DNA of 64,000 bases from Bradyrhizobium sp. SRL28 (GCF_018596315.1 NZ_JAHEAG010000002.1:558001-622000), one strand, 5' to 3'; shown: positions 25,694 through 36,353, counted from the stretch's first letter. Notes: generated from the letters alone by a model not told the origin. Numbers and translations: made by a program.

Positions 25694-27160
25694 ATGAAAT
25701 TGTCCGGAAGCCCCGTTGACTATGCTGCGCTGCGCGTCGCCCGAATATTTGCGGCACAGCGTGCGGCTTTCGACGCAGATCCCTATCCATCGGCATCGCG
25801 TCGTCGAGCCAGCATCAAGGCGCTGAAACGGCAGATCAGCCGCTATCAGGACGTGCTGGCCAGCGCCATGAGCCGCGACTTCGGCTTCCGGGCGCCGACC
25901 GAGTCGAAAATGCTTGACCTGCTCGGATCGACGCTTGAGGCGAACCACGCTATCGCTCATCTCAAGGGCTGGATGAAGCCGAGCAGGCGCGCCACCGAGT
26001 TACTGTTCCTGTCCAACAGTCTGTCGGTCAACTATCAGCCCAAGGGCGTGGTCGGCATCATCGTGCCGTGGAATTTTCCTGTCTATCTCGCGGTCGGCCC
26101 GCTGATTGCCGCCCTCGCGGCGGGCAATCGGGTGATGATCAAGATGTCGGAGATCACGCCCATCACAAACGCTGAGCTTGCGCGCATGCTCGGTGAAATC
26201 TTTCAGGAGGAAGAAGTCGCTGTGGTCGGTGAGCAGTTGGCGGACCCCAACGTCTTCACGGCGCTGCCGTTCAACCACCTCATATTCACGGGCTCGCCAG
26301 CCATCGGCAAGATTGTCATGCGAACCGCTTCCGAAAGTCTCACGCCGGTGACTTTGGAGCTCGGTGGGAAATCGCCTGCGGTTGTCATGCGCGATTATCC
26401 CCTCGGCGATGCCGCAAAACGGATTACTCACGGTAAGACTGCCAACTGCGGACAGATCTGTGTTTCGCCCGACTACGCATTGGTCCCACGCGAGCGGGTG
26501 AACGATTTTGTCGCCGAAGTTAAGTCGAACGCGCTGAAAATGTGCGCATCCGATCCCGATGGCAACGACTACACGTGGATCGTGAATAACCGTCACTGCG
26601 AGCGCCTCAACGGATTGCTGTCAGACGCGCGTGAAAAGGGCGCCACGGTTATTCCCTGCTCAGATTATGACGTAGGCCGCAACGGCCGACGGATGCCGTT
26701 GCATATCGTTACCGACTGTACCGCAGAAATGCGGATCATGAACGAGGAATTGTTCGGCCCGATTCTTCCCGTGGTGCCCTACGACACTTTGGAAGAGGCT
26801 ATCCGGCTCATCAATGCCGGCGAGCGTCCGCTTGCGATGTACTGCTTCAGTCATGACGCAGCTGAACGCCAGGCGCTCCTGCGCCGCACTCATTCAGGCG
26901 GCGTCACCATCAATGATTGGGGATGGCACGCAATCAATCATGACGCCCCCTTTGGCGGCGTCGGCCATTCGGGCATGGGCACTTATCACGGGGTGGAAGG
27001 CTTTCGCGAGCTGTCGCACGCAAAGACCGTATTCAAGCGGCATCGCTTTTTTCCCGTCGGTCTTTTTTACCCCCCTTACGGCAATCTCGCGCAGCGCTTG
27101 TCGCTGAAGCTGTTTCTCGGGACGGGCGACCCCTCTCTGAAGGAAACATCCATCCGTTAG
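25694..27160 (+). CDS. NAD(P)-dependent aldehyde dehydrogenase (coniferyl-aldehyde dehydrogenase type)
   Basis: A 488-residue cytoplasmic dehydrogenase. The active-site residues are Glu222 in LELGGKSP and Cys256 in NCGQICVSP; the cofactor loop GIIVPWNFPVYL and FTGSPAIGK are intact. The sequence belongs with the coniferyl/fatty aldehyde dehydrogenase branch, and the C-terminal tail after SHAKTVFKRHRFFPVGLFYPPYG is typical of it. It begins an operon whose other enzymes are an alcohol dehydrogenase, an alkylsulfatase and an acyl-CoA synthetase, so its likely substrate is the long-chain aldehyde (such as dodecanal) made from an alkyl-sulfate surfactant. A GGAGG precedes the ATG. Confidence 0.88.
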   Translation: MKLSGSPVDYAALRVARIFAAQRAAFDADPYPSASRRRASIKALKRQISRYQDVLASAMSRDFGFRAPTESKMLDLLGSTLEANHAIAHLKGWMKPSRRATELLFLSNSLSVNYQPKGVVGIIVPWNFPVYLAVGPLIAALAAGNRVMIKMSEITPITNAELARMLGEIFQEEEVAVVGEQLADPNVFTALPFNHLIFTGSPAIGKIVMRTASESLTPVTLELGGKSPAVVMRDYPLGDAAKRITHGKTANCGQICVSPDYALVPRERVNDFVAEVKSNALKMCASDPDGNDYTWIVNNRHCERLNGLLSDAREKGATVIPCSDYDVGRNGRRMPLHIVTDCTAEMRIMNEELFGPILPVVPYDTLEEAIRLINAGERPLAMYCFSHDAAERQALLRRTHSGGVTINDWGWHAINHDAPFGGVGHSGMGTYHGVEGFRELSHAKTVFKRHRFFPVGLFYPPYGNLAQRLSLKLFLGTGDPSLKETSIR

Positions 27161-27181
27161 CCATCTCATCGAGAGCACACC

Positions 27182-28786
27182 ATGAATTACCGTGAATTTG
27201 ACTATATTGTCGTCGGCGCCGGTTCTGCCGGATGCGTGTTGGCTTCTCGCCTTACCGAGGATCCAAAGGTCACCGTCTGTCTGCTGGAAGCAGGCGGGCG
27301 GGACAAGAGCGTCCTGATTCATGCGCCGGCGGGCGTCGTCGCGATGGTGCCAACCAAGATCAATAACTATGCCTACAAAACGGTGCCGCAGCCCGGCCTG
27401 AATGGCCGCTGCGGATATCAACCGCGCGGCAAGACGCTTGGTGGCTCGAGCTCGATCAATGCGATGCTTTATGTGCGGGGGAACAAGTGGGACTACGACC
27501 ACTGGGCCTCGCTGGGCAATCCCGGCTGGTCTTACGACGACGTGTTGCCGCTGTTCAAGCGCGCCGAGAATAACGAGCAATTCAAGGATAGCTTTCACGG
27601 GCAGGGCGGCCCTTTGAACGTTACCTATCCGCGTCACGAGAGCCCGTTCACCAAACTTTTTCTCGACGCCGCGGCCATGCATCAGATCCGGCTGAATCCT
27701 GATTACAACGGCGCCGAGCAAGAGGGCGCCTTCGAATACCAGGTCACCCACAAGAACGGCGAGCGCTGCAGCGCTGCCAAGGCGTACATCACCCCGAACC
27801 TGTCGCGAAAAAATCTCGAGGTTCTGACCCATGCCGTGTCGGCAAAGGTAGTGATCGAAAATCGTAGCGCATGCGGCGTGACTTACTACCAAGGGGGTGA
27901 ATTGAAGGAAGTGCGGGCTCGACGAGAAGTGATCCTGGCGGGCGGAGCCTTTGGCTCACCGCAGCTTCTGCAGCTTTCCGGCATCGGCCCTGGCGAGGAT
28001 CTGAAAAAGCTCGGCATTCCCGTTGTGAATGAGCTGCCTGGGGTTGGAAAGAATCTGCAGGATCACATCGACTATGTCCAATCGTGGCGCGTGCCGAGTA
28101 ACACGGAAACGGTTGGCGCTTCGTTGCGAGGCACAATGAAGCTGGCAAGCGCGGCGATCGAATGGAAGAAGAAGCGTACAGGTCTCGTGACAACGACTTA
28201 TGCCACGGCCGGCGCGTTCCTTCGTTCGTCGCCGGAAGTCTCGGTGTCCGATTTGCAATTGGTCTTCGTCATCGCTCTCGTGGACGATCACGCGCGCAAG
28301 CTCCACCTGGGTCATGGCATCTCCTGCCACGTCGATGTCTTGCGTCCCTATAGCCGGGGTACGGTGGAGCTTAACAGCACCGATCCGCGCGATGCGCCGA
28401 GAATCGATCCCAATTTCTTCTCCGACGAACGCGATCTGAAGCTGTTGGTCAAGGGAGCCCAGCTCCAGCAGAGCATCATCGAAGCGAAGCCTTTCGACAG
28501 GCTCCGCGGCAAGATGCTGTATCCGACGCGGATCGACGATCCCGCCGGCCTGGAGAACGATATTCGCCGCCGCGCCGACACGCAGTATCACCCGGTCGGA
28601 ACCTGCAAGATGGGACCGGAAAGCGATCCGGCTGCCGTGGTCGATGCACGGCTGCGGGTGCGGGGCGTCAGCGCCTTGCGCGTGGTTGATGCGTCGATCA
28701 TGCCGACCATGGTCGGTGGCAACACCAATGCTCCGACGATCATGATTGCCGAAAAGGCCACCGACCTAATCCGAGAAAACGTCTGA
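27182..28786 (+). CDS. GMC-family FAD alcohol dehydrogenase
   Basis: A 534-residue flavoprotein of the glucose-methanol-choline family. The FAD-binding dinucleotide fold is at the N-terminus ([21 protein letters not shown]). GMC signature 1 is [19 protein letters not shown] and signature 2 is [16 protein letters not shown]. The C-terminal catalytic His lies in [10 protein letters not shown] and a second active-site region in [26 protein letters not shown]. Bacterial relatives oxidise long-chain or polyethylene-glycol alcohols and choline. Placed 21 bases after the aldehyde dehydrogenase and before the alkylsulfatase, it probably oxidises the primary alcohol released from an alkyl sulfate. Confidence 0.88.
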   Translation: MNYREFDYIVVGAGSAGCVLASRLTEDPKVTVCLLEAGGRDKSVLIHAPAGVVAMVPTKINNYAYKTVPQPGLNGRCGYQPRGKTLGGSSSINAMLYVRGNKWDYDHWASLGNPGWSYDDVLPLFKRAENNEQFKDSFHGQGGPLNVTYPRHESPFTKLFLDAAAMHQIRLNPDYNGAEQEGAFEYQVTHKNGERCSAAKAYITPNLSRKNLEVLTHAVSAKVVIENRSACGVTYYQGGELKEVRARREVILAGGAFGSPQLLQLSGIGPGEDLKKLGIPVVNELPGVGKNLQDHIDYVQSWRVPSNTETVGASLRGTMKLASAAIEWKKKRTGLVTTTYATAGAFLRSSPEVSVSDLQLVFVIALVDDHARKLHLGHGISCHVDVLRPYSRGTVELNSTDPRDAPRIDPNFFSDERDLKLLVKGAQLQQSIIEAKPFDRLRGKMLYPTRIDDPAGLENDIRRRADTQYHPVGTCKMGPESDPAAVVDARLRVRGVSALRVVDASIMPTMVGGNTNAPTIMIAEKATDLIRENV

Positions 28787-28815
28787 ATCTCTATTTCGTA
28801 ACGGGAATCAAAACC

Positions 28816-30780
28816 ATGACGAAAATCCTTCAATGCGCGCTGGTCGCGTCGCTATTTGCGCTCACGGGCTGCGATAACAAGGCCGAGGTCGTCAGCACCG
28901 GCGGGGACTCCATGCCGGCTACACTGAAGGCTAATGAGAAATTTGCGCAAGAGCTCAACCTTGAAGACCAGCAGGACCTCGAAGACGCCAAGCGTGGATT
29001 CATTGCACGGCCCGAGGGCAAGATTCTCGACGCAAATGGTAATGTGCTGATCGATTTCGATGACTTCAAGTTCGTCGAAGGCAAGGCACCGCCAACCGTC
29101 AATCCGAGTTTGTGGCGTCACGCCATCCTCAATGCCCAAATCGGTCTGTTCAAGGTAACCGACGGAATCTACCAGCTGCGCGGTTTCGACGTCGGAAACA
29201 TGACGCTGATCGAGGGCGAGACCGGGTGGATCGTCGTGGATGCGCTGACCGCTCGCGAAAGCGCGGCCGCGGCGCTGGCGTTTGCACGCAAACATCTGGG
29301 CGACAAGCCGGTATCAGCAATCATATTCACGCATAGCCACATCGACCATTTCGGCGGAGCAATGGGCGTTCTATCAGCAAAGGAAGTCGCCGAACGAAAC
29401 ATTCCGGTCGTCGCCCCTGAAGGATTCATGGAGGAAGCGACCAGCGAGAATGTGATGGTCGGCACCGCAATGGGCAGACGTTCAGCCTATCAGTTCGGCA
29501 AGAACCTGGAACGTTCGCCCAAGGGGATGGTCGATACCGGACTGGGCAAGGCCGTAGCCTACGGCTCGTTCGGTATCCTCGAGCCGACGCAATTGATCAC
29601 GCAGGAGTCGCAGGAGTTGACGCTCGACGGCGTACGCTTCGTGTTCTACAACGTGCCGGGCGCCGAAGCCCCCGCAGAGTTGACCTTCACGATACCTGAC
29701 AAGAAGGCCTATGCGGGCGCCGAGAATATGGCGCAAACGATGCATAATCTGCTGCCGGTCCGTGGCGCCAAGGTGCGCGATGCCCTTCGCTGGGCTGCCT
29801 ACATGGAGCAGGCGCTGGAGCAGACTCGCGATTCCGAAGTCTATTTTGGTCAGCACAATTGGCCAATTTGGGGTCAGAAGCGCATCGCCGAGTTCATAAC
29901 CAAGCAACGCGACTTGTATAAGTACACGCATGACCAAACGGTACGCTTGATCAACGCCGGCTATACGCCACGCGAAATAGCCGACAAGATCAAATTGCCC
30001 AAGTCGCTGGAGTCGTATCTGGGCGTGCGGGGCTATTACGGCGACCTGCGCCACAATGTTAAGGCCGTGTACCAGTTCTATCTTGGCGCCTATGACGGCA
30101 ATCCGGCCAATCTGAATTCACTGCCACCTCAGGAATCCGCCAAGCGTTACCTGGATCTCATTGGCGGCGCGGATAAAGCCGTCGATGCTGCTCAGGCGGC
30201 GTTCGACAAGGGTGACTACAGATGGACAGCCGAGTTGCTGAACCACGTTGTTTTCGGCCAACCCGACCATCAAGGCGCCAAGGATCTGTTGGCTCGCGCA
30301 TATGATCAGATGGGCTATATGGCTGAGGCCGCCACGTGGCGAAATAGCTACCTAACGGCGGCGATGGAGCTGCGCAATGGGCCGCCAAAGACGGGCGTCG
30401 ATCGCTCGGGTTTCATCGACATGCTCTCGCAAACCCCAGTGGAGCGGTTCCTGGAAGCGATGGCGGCTGGGCTGGACGGGCCTGCTGCGGAAGGCAAGGA
30501 TCTGAAGGTAAATTTAGTGTTCTCGGATACCAAGGAGTCGTTCGTGCTTTGGATCGAGAACGCGGTCCTGCATCACAAGAAGTCGGAGCCCGCTGCCGAT
30601 GCCAATGCGACGCTCACGCTGACCAAGCCCATCTTTATCAGGATGATGGCCGGCACCGCCGGCATAAAGGATTTTCTGTTCAACGACGACTTGAAGATCG
30701 ATGGAAGCAGGATCGATCTGGTCCGCTTCCTGACCTTGATTGACAAGGCGCCCGGGACTTTTGCGATCGTAGCGAAGTAA
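28816..30780 (+). CDS. Alkyl sulfatase of the metallo-beta-lactamase fold (SdsA1-like lipoprotein)
   Basis: A 654-residue exported enzyme. The signal ends in a lipobox, LTGC, with the lipidated Cys at 19, so it should be membrane anchored, unlike soluble SdsA1. The zinc motif is [13 protein letters not shown] (from about residue 172). Later domains follow the SdsA1 plan: the [19 protein letters not shown] block with metal ligands, a helical dimerisation region ([20 protein letters not shown]), and a C-terminal SCP2-like lipid-binding domain (from about 530, [26 protein letters not shown]). The reaction hydrolyses the sulfate ester of primary alkyl sulfates such as SDS to alcohol and sulfate. 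Confidence 0.9.
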   Translation: MTKILQCALVASLFALTGCDNKAEVVSTGGDSMPATLKANEKFAQELNLEDQQDLEDAKRGFIARPEGKILDANGNVLIDFDDFKFVEGKAPPTVNPSLWRHAILNAQIGLFKVTDGIYQLRGFDVGNMTLIEGETGWIVVDALTARESAAAALAFARKHLGDKPVSAIIFTHSHIDHFGGAMGVLSAKEVAERNIPVVAPEGFMEEATSENVMVGTAMGRRSAYQFGKNLERSPKGMVDTGLGKAVAYGSFGILEPTQLITQESQELTLDGVRFVFYNVPGAEAPAELTFTIPDKKAYAGAENMAQTMHNLLPVRGAKVRDALRWAAYMEQALEQTRDSEVYFGQHNWPIWGQKRIAEFITKQRDLYKYTHDQTVRLINAGYTPREIADKIKLPKSLESYLGVRGYYGDLRHNVKAVYQFYLGAYDGNPANLNSLPPQESAKRYLDLIGGADKAVDAAQAAFDKGDYRWTAELLNHVVFGQPDHQGAKDLLARAYDQMGYMAEAATWRNSYLTAAMELRNGPPKTGVDRSGFIDMLSQTPVERFLEAMAAGLDGPAAEGKDLKVNLVFSDTKESFVLWIENAVLHHKKSEPAADANATLTLTKPIFIRMMAGTAGIKDFLFNDDLKIDGSRIDLVRFLTLIDKAPGTFAIVAK

Positions 30781-30856
30781 CGACGCGCCGTTCTCCAATT
30801 CATCAACGATGGTGTTGAGGTTGGCCAACCAACAAGACAGAGGTGAGGGTTTTAAC

Positions 30857-32494
30857 ATGACTGAAAGACCATGGTTTGCCACATACCGTGAATGCGAAAT
30901 TCCAGCCGAAATCAACGCCGATGCGCATGTCTCCGTCGTGCACATGCTAGATGATGCGATGAAGGCTCATGCGCAGAAACCTGCATTTCGATCCTTCGGG
31001 CAGACCTTGAGCTACGCCGAGGTGGATCGGCAGTCGCGGAACTTCGCGAGTTACCTACAGACGAAGCTCGGGGTGAGAAAGGGCGATCGCATTGCGGTCA
31101 TGATGCCTAACCTGCTCGCTTTTCCTATCGCCTTCCTGGGGATCATCCGGGCTGGCGGCGTGCAGGTTAACGTCAATCCGCTCTATACGCCGCGTGAGCT
31201 CGAGCATCAGCTCCGCGATGCCGGCGTCAAGATTATGGTCGTCTTCACCGGGTCATCGGCAACCGTGGCGGAAATTATCGCCGCGACGCCGCTAGAAGCG
31301 GTCATCACCGCAGGCCCTGGCGACGGCACTGGTCAGCGCTTGCCAAGCCCGCCGGTGGACGAGCGTCTGAAGGGAGCCATTGCATTGGCCGACGCGCTTG
31401 TCGAAGGAGCCGCACTGGATTTCAAACCGGTGGGTCTAAACGGCGACGATCTATTGTTCCTTCAATACACTGGCGGAACGACCGGTCTGTCGAAAGGCGC
31501 TGCGTTGTCACATCGCAACCTGATAGCCAATACAGAACAGTTCAAGGCCGCGATGCGCGGTGCTCCGCCCTCCAGTGAAGACGTGATCGTCACCGCAATT
31601 CCGCTTTATCATATCTTCGCACTGATGGTGAATTTCATCACCTATTTCTCGGTTGGCGCCGACAACTGGCTTGTTGCCAATCCACGCGACATGGACAGCT
31701 TCATCCAGACACTGAAACAGGCCAAGCCCACGGTATTCATGGGGGTCAACACACTGTATGCCGCTTTGGTTGCTCATCCCAAGATCGCTGAGGTAGACTT
31801 CTCGAATCTTCGCTTGTCCGGGGGTGGCGGGGCCGCCGTGATCGCCGCTACTTCGGAAAGATGGCGGCAAATTACGGGTCAAATCATCCGTGAAGGCTAT
31901 GGACTTTCGGAAACCAGCCCCGTGCTGTCGTTCAATCCAATGCGCGTGACGGAGTTCTCGGCAACGACCGGCTTGCCCGTGCCATCGACCGACATCAAGC
32001 TTCTGGACGACAGCGATCGTGAGGTCGCGATCGGCGAAGCTGGCGAGATTTGTGCCAAGGGACCGCAAGTGATGCGCGGCTATTGGGAGAAGCCGGAGGT
32101 CAATGCGACGGCGTTCACCGCTGATGGCTATTTCCGCACGGGGGATGTCGGTATGCTCGATCAAAATGGGTTTCTGAAGATCGTCGACCGGAAGAAGGAC
32201 ATGATCCTTGTCTCGGGTTTCAACGTCTATCCAAACGAAATCGAAGCGGTTGCGACCGCGTGTCCCGGGGTAGTGGAGTGCGCGTGCGTCGGTGTGTCGG
32301 ACGAGAAGACGGGTGAGGCGGTGAAGCTGTTTGTCGTCAAAGCGCCGAATGCCTCTTTGACAGAGGAGGATTTGGTGGTCTATTGCCGCAAGGAAATGAC
32401 CGCATACAAGACGCCAAGGATTGTTCAGTTCATCGACGCGCTGCCCAAATCCAATGTCGGAAAAATTCTACGTCGCGAGCTCCGCGATCAGTAG
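30857..32494 (+). CDS. Long-chain acyl-CoA synthetase (FadD-like)
   Basis: About 545 residues from ATG 30857, behind an AGAGGTGAGGG ribosome site; the ATG at 30809 adds non-conserved residues. The AMP-binding P-loop is QYTGGTTGLSKGAALSHRN (near residue 203). Later motifs are GYGLSETSP, YFRTGDVGMLDQNGFLKIVDRKKDMI and the C-terminal Lys region PKSNVGKILRRELR with the catalytic lysine. It activates free fatty acids with ATP and CoA for beta-oxidation. As the fourth gene of the alkyl-sulfate operon it completes the path from surfactant to acyl-CoA. Confidence 0.9.
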   Translation: MTERPWFATYRECEIPAEINADAHVSVVHMLDDAMKAHAQKPAFRSFGQTLSYAEVDRQSRNFASYLQTKLGVRKGDRIAVMMPNLLAFPIAFLGIIRAGGVQVNVNPLYTPRELEHQLRDAGVKIMVVFTGSSATVAEIIAATPLEAVITAGPGDGTGQRLPSPPVDERLKGAIALADALVEGAALDFKPVGLNGDDLLFLQYTGGTTGLSKGAALSHRNLIANTEQFKAAMRGAPPSSEDVIVTAIPLYHIFALMVNFITYFSVGADNWLVANPRDMDSFIQTLKQAKPTVFMGVNTLYAALVAHPKIAEVDFSNLRLSGGGGAAVIAATSERWRQITGQIIREGYGLSETSPVLSFNPMRVTEFSATTGLPVPSTDIKLLDDSDREVAIGEAGEICAKGPQVMRGYWEKPEVNATAFTADGYFRTGDVGMLDQNGFLKIVDRKKDMILVSGFNVYPNEIEAVATACPGVVECACVGVSDEKTGEAVKLFVVKAPNASLTEEDLVVYCRKEMTAYKTPRIVQFIDALPKSNVGKILRRELRDQ

Positions 32495-32632
32495 GCTGAC
32501 GAGTTACGTCAGCGCTACGCGAGCAGATCCACCGCGGCATGGTCGGACAGAACAATCCTGTTTGGATTCTACTACGCCGATATCTTCGGCGACGGCGTCA
32601 ATATCTGTCTTGTTGCGAGCGAGGGGAAGTGA

Positions 32633-34579
32633 ATGACGCGAAGCCCCGTCCTTCATAGAATCCCGGAACAAAAGGAACGGCGGCCCGCCGTCGCTGATCC
32701 GACGTGGCAATTGGCCAACGCGGTGGCGGTCGCGATTGGGGTTGGTATCGTTTATTTCCTGTCGGCGCGGTTTAGTCTTTCATTGCTGACAAAACCTGAT
32801 GGTGTGGCAGTGTTCTGGCCGGCCTCCGGCGTTGCGGCAGGCGTCCTGATTGCATTTGGTCCCCGGGCGAAATGGCCAGTGGCCGTCGGAGCGGCCGCAG
32901 CAACGATCGCGGCCAATCTTTTGGGAGACAGGAGCATTGCGGGCGCCGTCACTTTCGCGTTGTGCAATGCCGGAGAAGCGATGCTCGCGGCGGCCGTCAT
33001 CGAGCGCCGGTTTGGTTCGAGTTTCGCCCTCGATCGCGTGCGACAAGTCTTAGGATTGCTGGCGGCAGCCGTGTTGGCGAGCGCTATCTCGGGAATCGGC
33101 GGGGTTCTGGGGTTCAAGTTGTTTCACGTCTCGACTGCGCCGATTTGGACCATCTGGCAGCACTGGTTCGCCTCCGACGCGCTCGGAATTCTAACGGTTT
33201 CGCCGCTGCTAGTCGGAGCTGCCGCGGCCGCGCGCGACCCTCCGCCGCTGAACGAGGCCCTCGAAGGCGCTGTAGCACTTTTCGCGATAACACTGACGAT
33301 CACGCTTGTTATTTTTTTACCGCGCACATCATTTGCGACTGTGGTACCGATTGCCCTGTTGTTCCCCCTGTTACTCTGGCTAGCAGCCCGCTGCCGGCCG
33401 GTATTCGCCGCGGCGGCGGCATTCGTCGTGGCACTGACGATCGTGTGGACGACAACTTTTGGCATTGGATATTTCGGCGACCCCGAGCTTCCAATCGAAG
33501 ACCGTATCGTGGGCGCCCAAGCGGGCATCCTGACAACTTCGCTCTGCACGCTCGTTCTTGCCGCGCTCTTCGCAGAGCGGCGTCACCAGGAGGCTGCGCT
33601 GAGGGAGGTCGCGACGCGTTTGGAAAAGGCCCTTGCGGCCGGGGCGGTGATTGCTTTTGTGTGGGACGCCCGTACGGGTTCTTCCCATCGTAGCGAGAAC
33701 GCGGCGAATATTCTTGGGCACGATCCGCAAGCGCCCCTTTCGGTAGCTGGCTTCCTTGCGCTGATTCATCCGGATGACCGTGCGCACTTCAAAGCGCATG
33801 TGAGGAGCGTCCGACCTGACAACCCTTCCTATGCTGTCACATTCCGCGTGGTTCGCTCCGACGCCCAAGAAATGTGGCTTGAGGAAACAGCAACAGCCGA
33901 GTTTGATGCTGATGGGAAATGCCTGCGCATCAAGGGTCTGACCCGTGACATCACGAAGAGCAAGCGAGCCGAAGAGCACCAACGCATGCTGGTCGCAGAG
34001 CTTGACCACCGCGTCAAGAACGTGCTTGCCCGCGTTGGCGTGGTCGCCATGTATACGCGCGAGGGTAGCGGCACAATCGACGAGTTCATCCAAGCACTCG
34101 ATAGACGCATCCAGAGCATGGCAGTTGCGCACGAACTATTAAGCCAACGTAGTTGGCTGGGCGTTCGTCTTGCGGATCTTGTTCGGCACCAGCTAGCTCC
34201 CTACGCGACAAACGCAAATACGGCGACCAGCGGCCCGGACGTTGCGCTCAACGCCGCGGCAACTGAGGCGCTGGGAATGGTGCTGCACGAGCTTGTGACC
34301 AACGCCTCCAAGTACGGCGCGCTGTCGATGCCCGAAGGTCGGGTATCTGTAAGCTGGGAATGCGGGCATAGTGACGATGCAACGCCTGGTCTTATTATCT
34401 TGTGGCGCGAGACGTGTGGTCCGCCGGTATCAGCTCCGTATAGGAGTGGGTACGGAATTAGCTTGATTTGCGAGCTCATCCCTCACGAGCTTGGAGGTAC
34501 GGTTGACCTCGCGTTTTCACCTGAAGGCGTGTCCTGTACAATCGAAATCCCCATCAAGCAGCTAGGTAGCCTCCTGTGA
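32633..34579 (+). CDS. MASE1-PAS sensor histidine kinase of the HWE family
   Basis: A 648-residue membrane sensor kinase. Eight or more hydrophobic segments in residues 24-310 form a MASE1 sensor, including the typical LLTKPDGVAVFWPASGVAAGVLI. A PAS domain follows (about 325-440, AGAVIAFVWDARTG, then FLALIHPDDRAHF). The kinase has the HWE H-box LVAELDHRVKNVLARV with the phosphorylated His, the N-box LGMVLHELVTNASKYGALS, and the family WxE in ILWRETCG. No DNA-binding response regulator is adjacent; the gene ends nine bases from the convergent single-domain receiver gene at 34589, its probable partner. The ligand sensed by MASE1 is unknown. Confidence 0.88.
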   Translation: MTRSPVLHRIPEQKERRPAVADPTWQLANAVAVAIGVGIVYFLSARFSLSLLTKPDGVAVFWPASGVAAGVLIAFGPRAKWPVAVGAAAATIAANLLGDRSIAGAVTFALCNAGEAMLAAAVIERRFGSSFALDRVRQVLGLLAAAVLASAISGIGGVLGFKLFHVSTAPIWTIWQHWFASDALGILTVSPLLVGAAAAARDPPPLNEALEGAVALFAITLTITLVIFLPRTSFATVVPIALLFPLLLWLAARCRPVFAAAAAFVVALTIVWTTTFGIGYFGDPELPIEDRIVGAQAGILTTSLCTLVLAALFAERRHQEAALREVATRLEKALAAGAVIAFVWDARTGSSHRSENAANILGHDPQAPLSVAGFLALIHPDDRAHFKAHVRSVRPDNPSYAVTFRVVRSDAQEMWLEETATAEFDADGKCLRIKGLTRDITKSKRAEEHQRMLVAELDHRVKNVLARVGVVAMYTREGSGTIDEFIQALDRRIQSMAVAHELLSQRSWLGVRLADLVRHQLAPYATNANTATSGPDVALNAAATEALGMVLHELVTNASKYGALSMPEGRVSVSWECGHSDDATPGLIILWRETCGPPVSAPYRSGYGISLICELIPHELGGTVDLAFSPEGVSCTIEIPIKQLGSLL

Positions 34580-34588
34580 GAGGATCTC

Positions 34589-35140
34589 TCATCGATCCGG
34601 CAGCCGAGCAACGATCGGGCGCAAGATGGCCAAATATTGTTCGACGCTGACGGGCTTTTGCAGAATGGCCTCGACCTTTCCAGGGGGCAGGGAAACTGAT
34701 GTGTAACCGGTAATGACGATCACCGGAATGCCTTGTTCCTGCAGGCGATCAAGCAAGGGATTGGCCCGCTCGCCATCTCGCAGATTGATGTCTACGATGG
34801 CCACGTCGGGCTCGCGCTCGGAGATCAGGCGCTCGGCGTCAGCCATGGTGGCAGCCGGACCCGCCACGTCCGCTCCCAGTGAACGAAGTAGACGCTTGAT
34901 GGCAGTGCCGACGTGCCAGGAATCCTCAACCAATAGAATACGCGCACCTTTCAGTTCCGACGAGCCAGATGTTGGTGGAGTATGAGGGCTCGAGGTGGCT
35001 TTCATGGCTGTCATTTCAGCGGCACGAAGCGGGAATGCTGATCCACCGCGTTCGCTGGACGTGGTGGGCTGCTCAAGCGGTCCCGAGATGCCGACGAGGC
35101 CGCAAATTTCCTTTCCAGATGTCCAAATGCTAGCTGCCAT
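34589..35140 (-). CDS. Single-domain response regulator (CheY-like receiver)
   Basis: A 183-residue protein. Residues about 65-180 form a receiver domain: ARILLVEDSWHVGTAIKRLL with the acidic pair, PDVAIVDINLRDGE with the phosphoacceptor Asp, VIVITGYTS with the conserved Thr/Ser, and AILQKPVS with the Lys. There is no output domain. The first 60 residues are low-complexity, and true starts could be at 35014 or 35005, which would leave a normal receiver-only protein. Receiver-only proteins are the standard partners of HWE kinases, and the convergent kinase gene is next door. A degenerate ctatgcag at 35153 recalls the island motif but lacks its other half. Confidence 0.8.
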   Translation of the reverse strand: MAASIWTSGKEICGLVGISGPLEQPTTSSERGGSAFPLRAAEMTAMKATSSPHTPPTSGSSELKGARILLVEDSWHVGTAIKRLLRSLGADVAGPAATMADAERLISEREPDVAIVDINLRDGERANPLLDRLQEQGIPVIVITGYTSVSLPPGKVEAILQKPVSVEQYLAILRPIVARLPDR

Positions 35141-35212
35141 CCTAGCCGCTGCCTATGCAGAATAGGGCACTTCAACGGTAGCTCGGTGTTCGCTTTGGCA
35201 CTTAGTGCACGT

Positions 35213-35233
35213 GCCGTTCGCTCAGCGAACGGC
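35213..35233 (-). terminator. Hairpin downstream of the phospholipase D-like gene
   Basis: Perfect 9-bp stem, gccgttcgc at 35213-35221 and gcgaacggc at 35225-35233, with a three-base loop. It lies about 100 bases beyond the stop of the minus-strand gene at 35332 and before the receiver gene start. There is no T run, so if it ends transcription it does so weakly or with help from Rho. Confidence 0.4.
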
Positions 35234-35331
35234 GGCTCTCGGGAAGAACCGGATCTGGCCCGTCTTCTAAATGTTTGAAAAATTCCCAGCGGACGTCTGT
35301 GCAACCAGCGTCCCTCAAGCCTTGCTTGGGT

Positions 35332-36315
35332 TCACCGCCCGAGAGCAAGTACGTTCGCATCCTTGCTTCCGTGCTTTTCCAGATCTGCCAGTATGCCCGC
35401 ATCGGACAGGTCGATCCTCTGCGAGTGCTTCCAATCTCGCCGCGATACCTGAACGAGGCGTTTCAATACGCGCTTCGATTTGGTTTCGATCGCAAGTTCG
35501 CGTCTCGAGTCGAAGCTGCCCGGACTGAGATTAATCGATCCGACTATCGCTCGCTTGCCGTCCGCGATCACGATCTTGCCGTGCAACTTCAGGCCCTTTA
35601 GCAAGTGAACCTTGGCTCCGACGTCGTGCATAATTCGTAACCCGCCGATGCCCTCAGCGAGCTTCTTGCCCGACAGTTTATGCGGCGCGCGCGCCATGAT
35701 CCTGACGCTAACCCCACGGTTCACCGCACGAACGAGCCTTTCGACGATGACAGTATCTTGATAACGTTCATTTTGAAGCCAGAGCGATTTCTTCGCTCCG
35801 TCGATGATGGCCGCGATCCGTTCGCGTCCGTTATTGGGGCACCAAAGCAGATGCGATTTAGGGTCAGGTTTGAACGGCTTGCGAGCCCAGTCGGCGTCGA
35901 AGCACCTTATCATTTCCTTCACTTCGCTCTTCTTGGTCGTTGTAACCGCATAATCGCGCGTTTCAGTCAGATCGCGAGGTTCCCAGTTGAGGGACTCTAC
36001 AAAACCTATCTTGTCGTCGATAACCATTGACTTTTGATGGGTGAGAGCAAAGGCGGCGCTGCTATCGCGCACCTTGACACCGGCGGCGAGAAGAGCCTTT
36101 CGGGCCTTTTCATTTTCGCTCTTGCCGCTGCGCCGCGCCGGATTGAGCATCACGCGAACATTGACCCCGCGTTGATGGGCTGCGATCACCGCGCGGAGCA
36201 GTGTCGGCTCGGTAAACAGGAACATCCTGATGTTCAACGCGCGCTTGGCTGCGTTGATCGGTTCAAGGATCGCGCTGACGGTATCGTCTGGAAGAACGAT
36301 AAGCGTATGCGACAT
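35332..36315 (-). CDS. Phospholipase D-like protein (cardiolipin synthase-type)
   Basis: A 327-residue protein with two HKD motifs: THQKSMVIDDKIGFVESLN (about residue 111) and LHGKIVIADGKRAIVGSINLSPGS (about residue 243). Each has the His-x-Lys and the distal Asp or Asn of the PLD superfamily. It lacks the two N-terminal membrane helices of housekeeping cardiolipin synthases and has no signal peptide, so it may be a cytoplasmic phosphodiesterase, a nuclease or a soluble transphosphatidylase. It follows the ABC exporter gene 38 bases downstream on the same strand, which suggests joint transcription and a role linked to the envelope. Confidence 0.82.
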   Translation of the reverse strand: MSHTLIVLPDDTVSAILEPINAAKRALNIRMFLFTEPTLLRAVIAAHQRGVNVRVMLNPARRSGKSENEKARKALLAAGVKVRDSSAAFALTHQKSMVIDDKIGFVESLNWEPRDLTETRDYAVTTTKKSEVKEMIRCFDADWARKPFKPDPKSHLLWCPNNGRERIAAIIDGAKKSLWLQNERYQDTVIVERLVRAVNRGVSVRIMARAPHKLSGKKLAEGIGGLRIMHDVGAKVHLLKGLKLHGKIVIADGKRAIVGSINLSPGSFDSRRELAIETKSKRVLKRLVQVSRRDWKHSQRIDLSDAGILADLEKHGSKDANVLALGR

Positions 36316-36353
36316 TTTCTTGCTCCTGGCCGAGGCTGGAATCGTTTCAATGG

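Noticed and set aside
35153..35167. ctatgcag near the receiver gene start as a motif copy
   Set aside because: Only the first seven bases match and the TTCGGC half is absent.
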